This document shows positions 28,264 through 36,753 of a stretch of 64,000 nucleotides of DNA, piece after piece. This DNA is from Microbacterium imperiale (GTDB lineage: Bacteria > Actinomycetota > Actinomycetes > Actinomycetales > Microbacteriaceae), in NCBI RefSeq assembly GCF_017876655.1, contig NZ_JAGIOK010000001.1:1240001-1304000 (forward strand), in the 5' to 3' direction. The first letter of the stretch is position 1. Each line of letters starts with the position of its first letter. A model generated the notes under the pieces. That model saw only the letters and a list, made by a program, of their open reading frames with translations. It did no database searches and was not told the DNA's origin. The position numbers and the translations under genes are program-made.

Positions 28264-28312
28264 GCCGCTTCGGATCGGAAGTCCGCCGCAAAGTCAACCC
28301 CCTCCCCAAGTC

Positions 28313-28354
28313 GAATCACCGGCTTGATTCTCCAGAAGCACAGCACCGCTGTGC
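28313..28354 (+). promoter_or_regulatory. Two adjacent hairpins in the leader of DUF7882 copy 2
   Basis: GAATCA (28313-28318) pairs with TGATTC (28325-28330), loop 6 nt. GCACAGC (28338-28344) pairs with GCTGTGC (28348-28354), loop 3 nt. They occupy the middle of the 194-bp gap after the 69-aa gene. The second could be a terminator for that gene; both could also shape the leader of the gene starting at 28458. Confidence 0.4.
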
Positions 28355-28457
28355 GCGTCGCGGATCGTCTGCGCGTGGAACGGACTCTTCCGCGCGGGCC
28401 CGCGAGCGGATCGCAGAGGCTGGTGATCGCCCGTGTCAGGGCGTGCGAGGAGGAACG

Positions 28458-28784
28458 TTGGGCAGGTTCGTTTACGACGGCAGCAATCGGCTGGAGATCG
28501 AGGACCGCACGCTCGCGCACCTTCAGATGACGATCGGAGCGAAGCTCCGTCGCGGTGAAGCGTTCTTCTTCACCTGGAAGGACGACGTGAGTGTCGGCAA
28601 GGGCCGCACGACGGTATGGATGCACGCCGGCGCGTCGCTCGTGTTCACCTTCCACGGCAGCCGCACGCCCGCGATCAACCGGGCGTGGCTCGAGGCGCTG
28701 ATGTACACGGCCAACTCGCCCACCGGACTGTACGTGGTCCCCGAGCCCGCGGAGTCCCCGACCGACAAGCTGGTTATTGAATAG
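28458..28784 (+). CDS. DUF7882-type small protein (copy 2)
   Basis: A 108-aa paralogue of the protein at 27580-27921, beginning MGRFVYDGSNRLEIEDRTL and sharing AKLRRGE, FTWKDDVSVGKGRTTVWMH and YTANSPTGLYVVPEP. The start is TTG at 28458, chosen because GAGGAGGAAC lies just upstream and the N-terminus then matches copy 1 exactly (MGRF). The reading frame is open further upstream but that stretch does not look coding. Its end overlaps the proposed start of the AraC gene by 8 nt. Function is unknown. Confidence 0.78.
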   Translation: MGRFVYDGSNRLEIEDRTLAHLQMTIGAKLRRGEAFFFTWKDDVSVGKGRTTVWMHAGASLVFTFHGSRTPAINRAWLEALMYTANSPTGLYVVPEPAESPTDKLVIE

Positions 28785-29721
28785 CCAGCCGGTCCGGCGC
28801 GGGTTGCGGACCGACGACCCCCGCCGCGCGGAGGAATCGGTCAGCTCGCTCTACGAGACCCCGATGTCGTTGTCGGTCGACTCGCCGACGACCTTCAAGT
28901 ACGAGATGGCGGCGGTGGCGCATCCCGCGGCCGCCGCTGCGGCGGTGCGCTTCACGGGCACGATGCGCTCGACCGCCCGGTCCTTCCCCCGGCTCATCGT
29001 GGCGCACGCCGCGCAGGGACAGCATCGGTGGCAGGTCGGCAGCGAGTCCGGCGACGGCCGCACGCCGTTCGTCATCCCGCCCGACACCGACTTCAGCGCG
29101 GAGTTCGGGCACCTGCACCTGCGCACCTTCAGCGTCGCACCCGAGACGATCGAACACGTCGTCCGTGCGCTTCTGGGCGACGAACCCCGTCGGCTGCAGT
29201 ACTCGGGACTCAACCGACGTGCGGAGAACCCGCGCCTCATCGCCGAGACCCTGCGGTTCCTCGAAGCCACCGTGCTCGCCGACGAGACGGTCGCCGCTTC
29301 GCCGCTCATGCGCACGCAGCTCATGCATCAGGCGGTCGCCTCGCTCATCACCGCGTTCCCCCTCATCGACGTCGACGACACCGATCTGCGGCGTCCGACC
29401 GCACGGACTGTGCGGCGGGCCGTGACGTTCATGGAGGAGAACGTCGGCAACCCCATCAGCATCACCGACATCGCCGTCGCCGCAGGCACATCCGTGCGGG
29501 CGCTGCAAAGCGCCTTCCACAAGGCCTACGAGATCCCGCCGAGCACCTACCTGCGACGCCTGCGCATCGAGGGTGCGCACCACGAGCTGCGTGCCGCGCA
29601 CCCCGGATCGACGACGGTGCGGGATGTCGCGCAGCGCTGGGGCTTCGCCCACACGGGCCGGTTCGCGCAGCTGTACGCCGCGATGTACGGCGAGCACCCC
29701 TCGCACACGCTGCGCCGCTGA
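28777..29721 (+). CDS. AraC-family transcriptional regulator
   Basis: A protein of about 314 aa. The C-terminal AraC double helix-turn-helix covers about residues 208-312: VGNPISITDIAVAAGTSVRA, LQSAFHKAYEIPPSTYLRRL and VRDVAQRWGFAHTGRFAQLY. The N-terminal region (about 10-180) resembles AraC-binding-like ligand domains (GLRTDDPRRAEESVSSLY). The start is uncertain: TTG 28777 keeps this whole region, TTG 28804 is also possible, and the first ATG (28864) would remove part of it. It may regulate the adjacent DUF7882 gene, with which it overlaps. Confidence 0.82.
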   Translation: MNSQPVRRGLRTDDPRRAEESVSSLYETPMSLSVDSPTTFKYEMAAVAHPAAAAAAVRFTGTMRSTARSFPRLIVAHAAQGQHRWQVGSESGDGRTPFVIPPDTDFSAEFGHLHLRTFSVAPETIEHVVRALLGDEPRRLQYSGLNRRAENPRLIAETLRFLEATVLADETVAASPLMRTQLMHQAVASLITAFPLIDVDDTDLRRPTARTVRRAVTFMEENVGNPISITDIAVAAGTSVRALQSAFHKAYEIPPSTYLRRLRIEGAHHELRAAHPGSTTVRDVAQRWGFAHTGRFAQLYAAMYGEHPSHTLRR

Positions 29722-29739
29722 GCCGCGCGGCGGCGGACG

Positions 29740-30942
29740 TCAGCGCGCGTCGGCGCCGACGTCGGCGGCCGCCGAGGGATCCGGCAGCACGATCCAGACG
29801 CGCGTGCCGCCGTCGGGTGACTCGTCGATGCCGATGCGTCCGCCGTGCGCCTCGACCACCCGGCGGCAGGTCGACAGCCCGATGCCGAGGCCGTCGGCAT
29901 CCGAGTCACCGCGCTCCATCAGCCGGAAGACGCGTTCGCGGTCGGCTTCGGGCACGCCCGGTCCGTTGTCGTCGACGGTGATGCGCCAGCCGCCGCCCAC
30001 CGCGTGGGCATCCACCGCGACCCGGGGTGCTCGGCCGGCGGCGGCCGTGAACTTCAGCGCGTTGGCGACGACGTTCTGCAGCACCGCGCGCAGCAGGGTG
30101 GGATCGCCGACGGGCTCGATGTCGACGTCGGCACGGACGTCGGCGCCCGAGGCGGAGATCTGGGCGTCGAGGTCGTCGACGACGGCATCCATCACGGCGG
30201 CGAGGTTGACGCGCGTGCGCTGCGGGCTCGCGCCGCCCGCGCGTGCGTAAGCCAGGATGTCGGAGATCATCTCGTCCATGCGTTCGGCGGCCGATTCGGC
30301 ACGCGCGAGCACGCGGGCGGCGTCGGGCGCGTTCACCATGTCGGGGCTGTCGATCGCGAGCTCGAGGAAGCCGGTCAGCGCGGTCAGCGGGTTGCGCAGG
30401 TCGTGGCTGATCTGCCCCGCGAACCGCGACAGCTGATCGTTCGACGCGCTCAGCGCGCGGCTGATGCGGCGCAGCTCGAGCAGGTCGACGATCTGGTGGG
30501 CGAGCAGGTCGAGCGCCTCGCGCTTGGACTCGTCGAGGTCGCCGACGGACTCGTCGAAGACGCACAGCGTGCCGATCGCGACGCCCGACGGGGTCACGAG
30601 CGGGCTCGACGCGTAGAACCGGACGTGGGCGATCTCACCGGTCACGAAGGGGTTCTGCGCGAACCGTTCGTCGAGCCGGGCGTCGGGCACCACGACGCGA
30701 CCGGGGCGGGCGATGACCGCGGCGCACATCGAATCCTCGCGCGAGCAGACGGCGGGCTCGATCCCGACGGCCGCGATCTGGTGCTGCGAGCGGTCGTCGA
30801 TGATGTTGATGACTGCGGTGGCGACGCCGCAGACGGTCGCGGCGAGGCGGACGATGCCCTGCAGGTCGGGGGCGGGCGCCTCGCCGATGACATGGTAGGC
30901 CTCGATGGCTTCGCGGCGGGTGATGTCGAGCTGGGAGACCAT
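29740..30942 (-). CDS. GAF-domain sensor histidine kinase
   Basis: A 400-aa cytoplasmic kinase with no membrane helix. A GAF domain spans about residues 25-160 (CGVATAVINIIDDRSQHQIA, MCAAVIARPGRVVVPDARLD). HisKA follows with phospho-acceptor H180 in GQISHDLRNPLTAL, then HATPase_c with N-box LQNVVANALKFTAAAG and G-boxes DDNGPGVP and DGLGIGLSTCRR. ATG 30942 is chosen over GTG 30951 because the latter lies within the stop region of the upstream permease and supplies the GAGG ribosome-binding site. It ends a five-gene minus-strand run; no response regulator is encoded with it. Confidence 0.87.
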   Translation of the reverse strand: MVSQLDITRREAIEAYHVIGEAPAPDLQGIVRLAATVCGVATAVINIIDDRSQHQIAAVGIEPAVCSREDSMCAAVIARPGRVVVPDARLDERFAQNPFVTGEIAHVRFYASSPLVTPSGVAIGTLCVFDESVGDLDESKREALDLLAHQIVDLLELRRISRALSASNDQLSRFAGQISHDLRNPLTALTGFLELAIDSPDMVNAPDAARVLARAESAAERMDEMISDILAYARAGGASPQRTRVNLAAVMDAVVDDLDAQISASGADVRADVDIEPVGDPTLLRAVLQNVVANALKFTAAAGRAPRVAVDAHAVGGGWRITVDDNGPGVPEADRERVFRLMERGDSDADGLGIGLSTCRRVVEAHGGRIGIDESPDGGTRVWIVLPDPSAAADVGADAR

Positions 30943-30947
30943 AGTCC

Positions 30948-32045
30948 TCACGCTATCCGTGTTCCCGGGGGCAGGGCTCGCGCGGGGGTCCGCGTGCGCG
31001 ATCCCGCGGCGACGAGCAGCAGCACCGCGAGCACGAGCTGCACTCCGAGACCGACGAACCAGCTCGGCACCGTCTGCGCGCGGATCTCCTGGGCGGTCGG
31101 TCCCCCGTCATACTGCATCGCGGACGGCTCGCAGTCGTCGATACTCGTCTCGAGGCCCGGTACGATCTGCGCGGCGCGGACACCGGCGGTGATCTGCCCG
31201 AACAGGTCGACCGGATAGCCGTTGCGGTCGTACTCGGCCGGCGTGGCGTCGGCGAGGATGACGAAGGGGTTCGCGGCCAGGATCCACCACACGTGATCGA
31301 AGCGCGGCACGGTGTACGTCGACACCTGGGGCTCGGCGCACGCGATCCGGCTGGGGTCGTTCGCGCAGTCCGACGAGCCGTCCCGACACTCCGGCGACCC
31401 GTCCATGGTGTACTGCAGCCCCCGGTAGGTCGTCGTCGCCTCGCTCGAGAGCGCCGCTCCACCCAGGCCGAAGGCGATGAGGGTCCCGAACACCAGTGCC
31501 GCGACGACCAGGTACGTCGCGGCCACCGAGAACAGCGGGCGGGCCAGGATGCCGCTGAGCCCCACGCCGACGGCGGCGATGATGCCGATCTCGACGACGA
31601 GCACGACGAGGGAGACGACGACCACCGCAGGGTCGACACCACCCGCGAACGTCGCGATGACGAGGAACGGGGCGGCGACCGCCGCGAACGCGAGCCCTGT
31701 GATCCACCCGGCCAACACCTTGCCGAGGAGGATCTCGGAGGTGCGGGCGAGCGTGACCTGCACGGGAGCGAGAGTCGCGGCATCCCGATCTCCATTGAGC
31801 GAGTTGCCGCTGAGAGTCGGCGACACCAGCACGACCAGGAGCAGCGTGATGACCACGATCGTGGAGTAGATCCCCGATCCGCGCTGCCCGGAGTCGGAGA
31901 CCACGCCACCGAACGCCGGGAAGGCGAGGGCCGTGACACCGACGAGGACGAGGGCGAAGACGCCGAGCAGGACGTACCACGAGACCGTGCGGACGCGTTG
32001 GAGGAGTTCGAGACGGGCGACCGTCCACAGCCGAGCCATGTTCAT
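30948..32045 (-). CDS. ABC-2 type transporter permease
   Basis: A 365-aa membrane protein with six predicted helices: one near residues 22-46, then about 65-85, 105-135, 140-165, 170-195 and a C-terminal helix near 335-355. Between helices five and six lies a long extracytoplasmic loop of about 120 residues with several cysteines (PECRDGSSDC, RIACAEPQ, DDCEP), which may form disulfides. The start overlaps the ATPase gene by 4 nt and the stop is 5 nt from the GAF-kinase start, so the three are coupled. The exported substrate is unknown. Confidence 0.85.
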   Translation of the reverse strand: MNMARLWTVARLELLQRVRTVSWYVLLGVFALVLVGVTALAFPAFGGVVSDSGQRGSGIYSTIVVITLLLVVLVSPTLSGNSLNGDRDAATLAPVQVTLARTSEILLGKVLAGWITGLAFAAVAAPFLVIATFAGGVDPAVVVVSLVVLVVEIGIIAAVGVGLSGILARPLFSVAATYLVVAALVFGTLIAFGLGGAALSSEATTTYRGLQYTMDGSPECRDGSSDCANDPSRIACAEPQVSTYTVPRFDHVWWILAANPFVILADATPAEYDRNGYPVDLFGQITAGVRAAQIVPGLETSIDDCEPSAMQYDGGPTAQEIRAQTVPSWFVGLGVQLVLAVLLLVAAGSRTRTPARALPPGTRIA

Positions 32046-32983
32046 GAGCGGGCTCCGTCCGACGCGCCGAGATCGAGGAATGTGTGCTCGAGCAGCCCCG
32101 TCGCGGCAGAGAACTCCGCGACGGGGATACCGGCGCCGATGAGCGCGCGCAGACCCGCCGCCGCGTCGCTCTCGGTCGCGAAGGCGACGAGGACGTCCCG
32201 GCGATCGGTCCGGACGCGAGCGACATCGAGCCCGAGGGCCGTCGCCACCGGCAATGCGATCGCCCGGGCGTCCGTATCGGCGACCCGGATCCGCCAGGGG
32301 CGACTGCGCTGCGCGGCCACCGCCACCCGATCGGCGCTGACGGTCGCGCCGTCGACGATGTACACGGCATCGTCGACGACCTCTTCGAGCTCCGAAAGGA
32401 CGTGACTCGAGATGAGGATCGTCTTGCCGGCCGCGGCGTATCGGCGCAGCAGCGAACGCAGGTCGACACGCGCCTGCGGGTCGAGCCCCGATGCCGGCTC
32501 GTCGAGCAGGAGCACGGACGGGTCGTGCACGAGGGCGCGCGCGAGCCCGAGACGCTGCTTCTGCCCCCGCGAGAGCACGCGCGCGTGGGCGTCGGCCAGG
32601 TCGCGCAGCCCCACCTCATCGATGAGCTCCTGGGCGCGACGGGCGGCCGCCGCACGATCGAGGTCGTACAGGCGGCCGGTGGTCTCGAGCGTCTCGCGGA
32701 CGCTCAGGGACGACCAGGCGCCGAGGGTGTCGGGCATCCACCCCAGACGGGAACGGGCGCCGGCCGGATCGACCACCGGATCGACGCCGGCGATGCGGAT
32801 GCTGCCGCCGTCCGGCGCGAGCAACGATGCCAGCATCAACAGCAGCGTGGTCTTGCCCGCACCGTTGGGACCGACCAGACCGGTGACGGCACCGGCCTGC
32901 GCCTCGAGGGTCACCCCGCGGACGGCGTGCACGCTCCCGAAGGAGCGGCGGACGTCGACGGCTGCGATACCTGCGGTGGCCAT
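32042..32983 (-). CDS. ABC transporter ATP-binding protein
   Basis: A 313-aa ATPase for the ABC-2 permease that follows. Walker A is GPNGAGKTT (about 38-46), signature LSRGQKQRLGLARAL, and Walker B LLLDEPASGLDP, with H-loop ISSHVLSELEE. The C-terminal 90 residues form an accessory domain (RIRVADTDARAIALPVATAL) usual in export ATPases. ATG 32983 is used with AGGG 7 nt upstream; GTG 32989 is in frame two codons earlier. It lies 9 bp after the PAS-kinase stop. Confidence 0.92.
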   Translation of the reverse strand: MATAGIAAVDVRRSFGSVHAVRGVTLEAQAGAVTGLVGPNGAGKTTLLLMLASLLAPDGGSIRIAGVDPVVDPAGARSRLGWMPDTLGAWSSLSVRETLETTGRLYDLDRAAAARRAQELIDEVGLRDLADAHARVLSRGQKQRLGLARALVHDPSVLLLDEPASGLDPQARVDLRSLLRRYAAAGKTILISSHVLSELEEVVDDAVYIVDGATVSADRVAVAAQRSRPWRIRVADTDARAIALPVATALGLDVARVRTDRRDVLVAFATESDAAAGLRALIGAGIPVAEFSAATGLLEHTFLDLGASDGARS

Positions 32984-32992
32984 GCCCACACC

Positions 32993-34570
32993 CTAGGGGA
33001 GGGCCCTCGTGCGCGGCAGCGCGACGATCGCGCACGTGCCGCCGGACGTGCGCGGCTCCAGCCGCACCGCGCCGCCGTGAGACTCGACGAGCGCGCGGGC
33101 GAGCGCCAGGCCGAGCCCGAGCCCTTGCACCGCACGGCGGCGAGCTCGGGCCGTGCGGTAGAAGCGGTCGAAGGCCTGGCGGCGTTCTGCCGCGCTCATA
33201 CCGGGCCCCGTGTCGGTGACGGCGATCTCGACGGCATCCGACGAGGTCCGCACCTCGATGGCGACCGCACCGCCGTCGGGTGAGGCCTGGACGGCGTTGC
33301 GCACCAGCTCCGTGACGACGGCGTGCAGGTCATCGCGTCCGATCTCGACGTCGGCCCCACCGCCCGTCACCGAGATCGTGACATCGCGGTCGTCCTCGCG
33401 CGCGGCCACCACCGCGTCGACGACGGCCCGCGCATCGCTGCGCCCGGGCCGCGGGGTGATGTCGGCACGGCCGGTCGCGAGCATGAGCTCCACCGTGTGC
33501 TCGAGCCGCTCGGCGGCGCGCTGCACCGTCTCCCACCGGTCGCGGTGCTCGGGCATCGCGCCGGCGACGGCCAGCTCGGCGTTGCCGAGGATGACGGTGA
33601 GGGGCGTGCGCAGCTCGTGCCCGACGGTGTCGAGGAACCGATCGCGCACATCGACCGCATCGACGAGCTCGGTGACGTCCTGCGCCACGACCATGACCCC
33701 GATCGGCTCGCCGTCGAGCACGATCGGGCGGGCGACGAAGCGCAGCGCGATCTGATCGCCGGGCTCGCCCACCCACACCCGGCGCGGCTCCGCGAAGGCC
33801 CCCGCCATGATGGCTTCGCGCAGCCCGGGCCCGACGGCCACGGGCGTCACCCGGTCGTCGCCGTAGACGTACGTCGCGGCGTCCTGCTCGAGCGAGATGC
33901 GGATGCCGCCCCGGCGGGCGATGTCGCGCGCCGGGGCGTTCGCGAGCAGCACGGTGTCGTCGTCGTCGAACACGACGACCGCCTCGGGCGTCGTGTCGAG
34001 CAGCTGCCGCAGGGCGGCATCCGCGCGGTTCGACGAGTCCAGCGCGGCCGCGAGCCGGTGCGAGGCACGCTGCGCCCGGCTGCGATTGCGCCCGAGGTCG
34101 ACGGCGACGAACCGGGTGGCGGCGGCGAACATGCCGAGCAGCGCCGGCACCGTGAGCAGGGACAGCCACTCCCCCGGCGTCCTCGGCAACGACACGGCCA
34201 GCGGAAGCAGCCCCGCGACCACGACCCCCACCGCCGCGACCGCGGGCGGGAACGCGAAGGCGAGCCAGGCGATCGGGAAGATCACGAGCATGCCGGTGAC
34301 GGGCAGCAGATCGATGGCGCTGCTGCGCAACGGCGCGCACGCGAGGATCGTCACGAGCGGCACGACGCAGATCCACTCCGTCGCGACCGTCGGCTGCGCG
34401 CGCCACACGAGCGCCATCACGACGCAGCTGACGACGATCACCGCGAAGCCGACCAGATAGGCCGGCGTGATGCGCGCGGGTTCGACGATGGCGACGGTGG
34501 CCGTGATCATGCCGGCCGACGCACCCATCAGGAACTGGGCGTAGGGCTGGATCTGGGGTCTGCTGAGCAT
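32993..34570 (-). CDS. Membrane sensor histidine kinase with PAS domain
   Basis: A 525-aa kinase. The N-terminus has about six hydrophobic helices (residues 10-155), which may form a membrane sensor. A short coiled region (160-190) leads to a PAS domain (about 188-300, TPEAVVVFDDDDTVLLANAPA). HisKA has H318 in VGHELRTPLTVI, followed by HATPase_c with VRNAVQASPDGG, DTGPGMS and QGLGLGLALARAL. It lies between the GDPD gene (6-bp gap) and the ABC ATPase gene on the same strand. No cognate response regulator is nearby. Confidence 0.88.
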   Translation of the reverse strand: MLSRPQIQPYAQFLMGASAGMITATVAIVEPARITPAYLVGFAVIVVSCVVMALVWRAQPTVATEWICVVPLVTILACAPLRSSAIDLLPVTGMLVIFPIAWLAFAFPPAVAAVGVVVAGLLPLAVSLPRTPGEWLSLLTVPALLGMFAAATRFVAVDLGRNRSRAQRASHRLAAALDSSNRADAALRQLLDTTPEAVVVFDDDDTVLLANAPARDIARRGGIRISLEQDAATYVYGDDRVTPVAVGPGLREAIMAGAFAEPRRVWVGEPGDQIALRFVARPIVLDGEPIGVMVVAQDVTELVDAVDVRDRFLDTVGHELRTPLTVILGNAELAVAGAMPEHRDRWETVQRAAERLEHTVELMLATGRADITPRPGRSDARAVVDAVVAAREDDRDVTISVTGGGADVEIGRDDLHAVVTELVRNAVQASPDGGAVAIEVRTSSDAVEIAVTDTGPGMSAAERRQAFDRFYRTARARRRAVQGLGLGLALARALVESHGGAVRLEPRTSGGTCAIVALPRTRALP

Positions 34571-34576
34571 GGCGCC

Positions 34577-35584
34577 TCAGGCCTCTCGGCGGAAGGCCGC
34601 CACGCCCAGATCCGGGTGGTCGACGAAGACGCCGTCGATCCCGGATGCCGCCAGCTCGGCCCACTCGGCGACGTGGTCGCCCCAGGCGGCAGGGCCGCCG
34701 GCTCGGCGATGCCGGCGGACGAGGAAGGCGTTCTCGGGACGAGCGGTCCACGTGAAGACCGACAGCCCGCGCGCGTGCGCGTCCGCGACGACCGAGCCGC
34801 CTCGCGCGCGCCGTGACCGAGCGGGAGCGAGGATCATGCGCTTGTCGACGCTGATCCCGTCGACGCGGGCCGTCAGCTCGTCGAGCCCGGCGGGCAGGGC
34901 CCAGTCCTCGTACGAGCGCGCCTGCGCACCTTCGACGGCGACGCGGTCGAACGGTGCGCCGGTGGCCTCGAGCAGGAAGACGCGGGTGCCCGCGACCCCC
35001 GACCCACCGAGCCGGTCGAGCACATCGAGCTCGAACGATTCGAGCCACAAGGGGTGCTGCCCTGCGTCCCAGCCCGCCGCCCGCAGCTCAGCCGCGACGA
35101 GAGCGGCGACATCGAACCCCGCGCTTTCGAGGAAGGTCGCGTGCTTGATCTCGAGGACGACCCCGACCGCACGCCCCGACTCCCCCGTCCAGGCCGCCAC
35201 GAGGTCGAGCACGTCCCGCAGCCGCAGCATCGGCTCGGCGCCGTCGTGGCTCGCACTGTCGGCCCGGAGGTGCGGCAGGCGCTCGCGGCAGCGCAGCTGG
35301 GCGAGCTCGTCCCACGTGAAGTCCTCGGCGAACCAGCCCGTCACGGCGACGCCGTCGATCGTCTTCGTCGTCCGGCGTCCACGGAACCGCTCGTGATCGG
35401 CGATGTCGGTGGTCGAGCCGATCTCGTTCTCGTGACGCACGATGGCGATGCCGTCGCGGCTGAAGACGATGTCGGGCTCGACGGCATCCACCCCCGCTTC
35501 GAGAGCGAGCACGTAGGACGACCGGGTGTGCTCCGGGCGATAGCCGGGGGCACCGCGATGACCGATCACGAGGGGGCGCGTCAC
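34577..35584 (-). CDS. Glycerophosphodiester phosphodiesterase family protein
   Basis: A 335-aa TIM-barrel GDPD enzyme that hydrolyses glycerophosphodiesters to an alcohol and glycerol-3-phosphate. Catalytic features are H9-R-G11 (VIGHRGAPGYRPEHT), E36 and D38 in EPDIVFSRDG, and a metal-binding EIKHA near mid-protein. There is no signal peptide, so it is probably cytosolic. The start is GTG at 35584. It heads the minus-strand run of kinase and ABC genes with a 6-bp gap to the PAS kinase. Confidence 0.9.
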   Translation of the reverse strand: MTRPLVIGHRGAPGYRPEHTRSSYVLALEAGVDAVEPDIVFSRDGIAIVRHENEIGSTTDIADHERFRGRRTTKTIDGVAVTGWFAEDFTWDELAQLRCRERLPHLRADSASHDGAEPMLRLRDVLDLVAAWTGESGRAVGVVLEIKHATFLESAGFDVAALVAAELRAAGWDAGQHPLWLESFELDVLDRLGGSGVAGTRVFLLEATGAPFDRVAVEGAQARSYEDWALPAGLDELTARVDGISVDKRMILAPARSRRARGGSVVADAHARGLSVFTWTARPENAFLVRRHRRAGGPAAWGDHVAEWAELAASGIDGVFVDHPDLGVAAFRREA

Positions 35585-35667
35585 GCCTTTAGGCTAGGGC
35601 CGAGCGTGCGGATTCCGCTGAGGGCGATCGCGTTCATAGTCTGCTCACAGCGCCGCGCATACCCGTG

Positions 35668-35681
35668 GGGAACCGGTTCCC
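35668..35681. promoter_or_regulatory. Palindrome in the GDPD / Bax-inhibitor divergent region
   Basis: GGGAACCGGTTCCC is a perfect 14-bp palindrome, 61 bp before the Bax-inhibitor-like start and 83 bp before the GDPD start. TAGGCT follows 2 bp later and could be a rightward -10 element. The left arm GGAACC also resembles an ECF-sigma -35 box, but no matching GTT -10 was found. Confidence 0.45.
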
Positions 35682-35741
35682 GTAGGCTGGGGAGACACGG
35701 CATCCAGCTGTGTCGACCCCTCGACTTGGAGTGTGAGAGCA

Positions 35742-36638
35742 GTGGCCCTCAATAACCCCGCATTCGACAGCCCGGCCTTCAAGGAGCAGCGGCCGGGTCT
35801 GACGCCGCCGCCCGCCGCCGGTGCCCAGACCGCCTCGGCGCAGCACGCGTCGATCGACGCCGCGACGCAGGCTCAGCTCGAGGGCCTGTACGCGGCCCCC
35901 GCAGCCGGCGCCCACCAGACCGACCGCATGACGGTCGAAGACACCGTCGTCAAGACGCTGAGCCTGTTCGCGATCCTCCTCGCCACCGCCGTGGTCGGCT
36001 GGATCTGGACGCTCTCGCCGGTGTCGGTCGCCAACCCGAACCCCACGATGATGCCGTGGATCATCGGCGGTCTCGGCGGATTCGTTCTCGCCATGGCCGT
36101 CATCTTCACCTCGCGCAAGAAGGTTCGTCCCGGCCTGATCTTCGCCTACGCGGCCTTCGAGGGCCTGTTCATCGGCGGCATCTCGGCCTACTTCGAATTC
36201 ATCTGGCAGGGCATCGTCATGCAGGCGACGCTCGCGACCGTCTCGGTCGTCGGCGTGACCCTCGCCCTGTTCGCCAGCGGCAAGGTGCGCGCGTCGGCCA
36301 AGGCGACCAAGATCTTCATGATCGCGATGGTCGGCTACCTCGTGTTCTCGCTGCTGAACGTCGGCCTCATGCTGTTCAACGTCATCCCCGGCAACATGAT
36401 GTTCGGTCTGCACAGCGCCACGATCGCCGGAATCCCGCTCGGCCTCATCATCGGTGTGCTCGTGGTCATCATGGCGGCGTACTCGCTCGTGCTCGACTTC
36501 GACCAGGTGCAGCAGGGCGTCCGCAACGGCGCTCCCCGCGTCTTCGGCTGGGTCGGTGCGTTCGGCATCATGGTCACGGTCGTGTGGCTGTACGTCGAGA
36601 TCCTGCGCATGATCGCGATCCTGCGCGGCAACAACTGA
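35742..36638 (+). CDS. Bax inhibitor-1/YccA family membrane protein
   Basis: A 298-aa protein with an N-terminal soluble tail of about 65 residues (MALNNPAFDSPAFKEQRP onward) and seven predicted helices from about residue 72 to the end. GLFIGGISAYFE, GNMMFGLHSATIAGIPLGL and YSLVLDFDQVQQGVRNGAP are family landmarks; the conserved DFDQV aspartates lie near the putative pore. GTG 35742 is preferred over GTG 35733, because MALNNPAF is the common start of this family and GAGAG lies just upstream. Role in stress or calcium leak is only a family association. Confidence 0.9.
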   Translation: MALNNPAFDSPAFKEQRPGLTPPPAAGAQTASAQHASIDAATQAQLEGLYAAPAAGAHQTDRMTVEDTVVKTLSLFAILLATAVVGWIWTLSPVSVANPNPTMMPWIIGGLGGFVLAMAVIFTSRKKVRPGLIFAYAAFEGLFIGGISAYFEFIWQGIVMQATLATVSVVGVTLALFASGKVRASAKATKIFMIAMVGYLVFSLLNVGLMLFNVIPGNMMFGLHSATIAGIPLGLIIGVLVVIMAAYSLVLDFDQVQQGVRNGAPRVFGWVGAFGIMVTVVWLYVEILRMIAILRGNN

Positions 36639-36657
36639 CGCCACCGCTGTCGCTTCC

Positions 36658-36689
36658 GAAGGCCCGTCCGGTTCGCCGGGCGGGCCTTC
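36658..36689. terminator. Rho-independent-type terminator after the Bax-inhibitor gene
   Basis: A 14-bp stem (36658-36671 with 36676-36689, one G-T pair) closes a stable TTCG tetraloop. It starts 19 nt after the stop codon and separates this gene from the ROK regulator. The stem composition is like that of the 1806-1837 terminator. Confidence 0.85.
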
Positions 36690-36753
36690 GTCGTGTCGCG
36701 GGATCGGCGACCGGATGCCGCCCCCGGCGCAGTAGGGTGCGACGGGAGGACTC

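Noticed and set aside
27580..28784. DUF7882 proteins as ATP-dependent DNA ligases
   Set aside because: They are about 110 aa and lack the KxDG nucleotidyltransferase motif; only the historical label suggests this.
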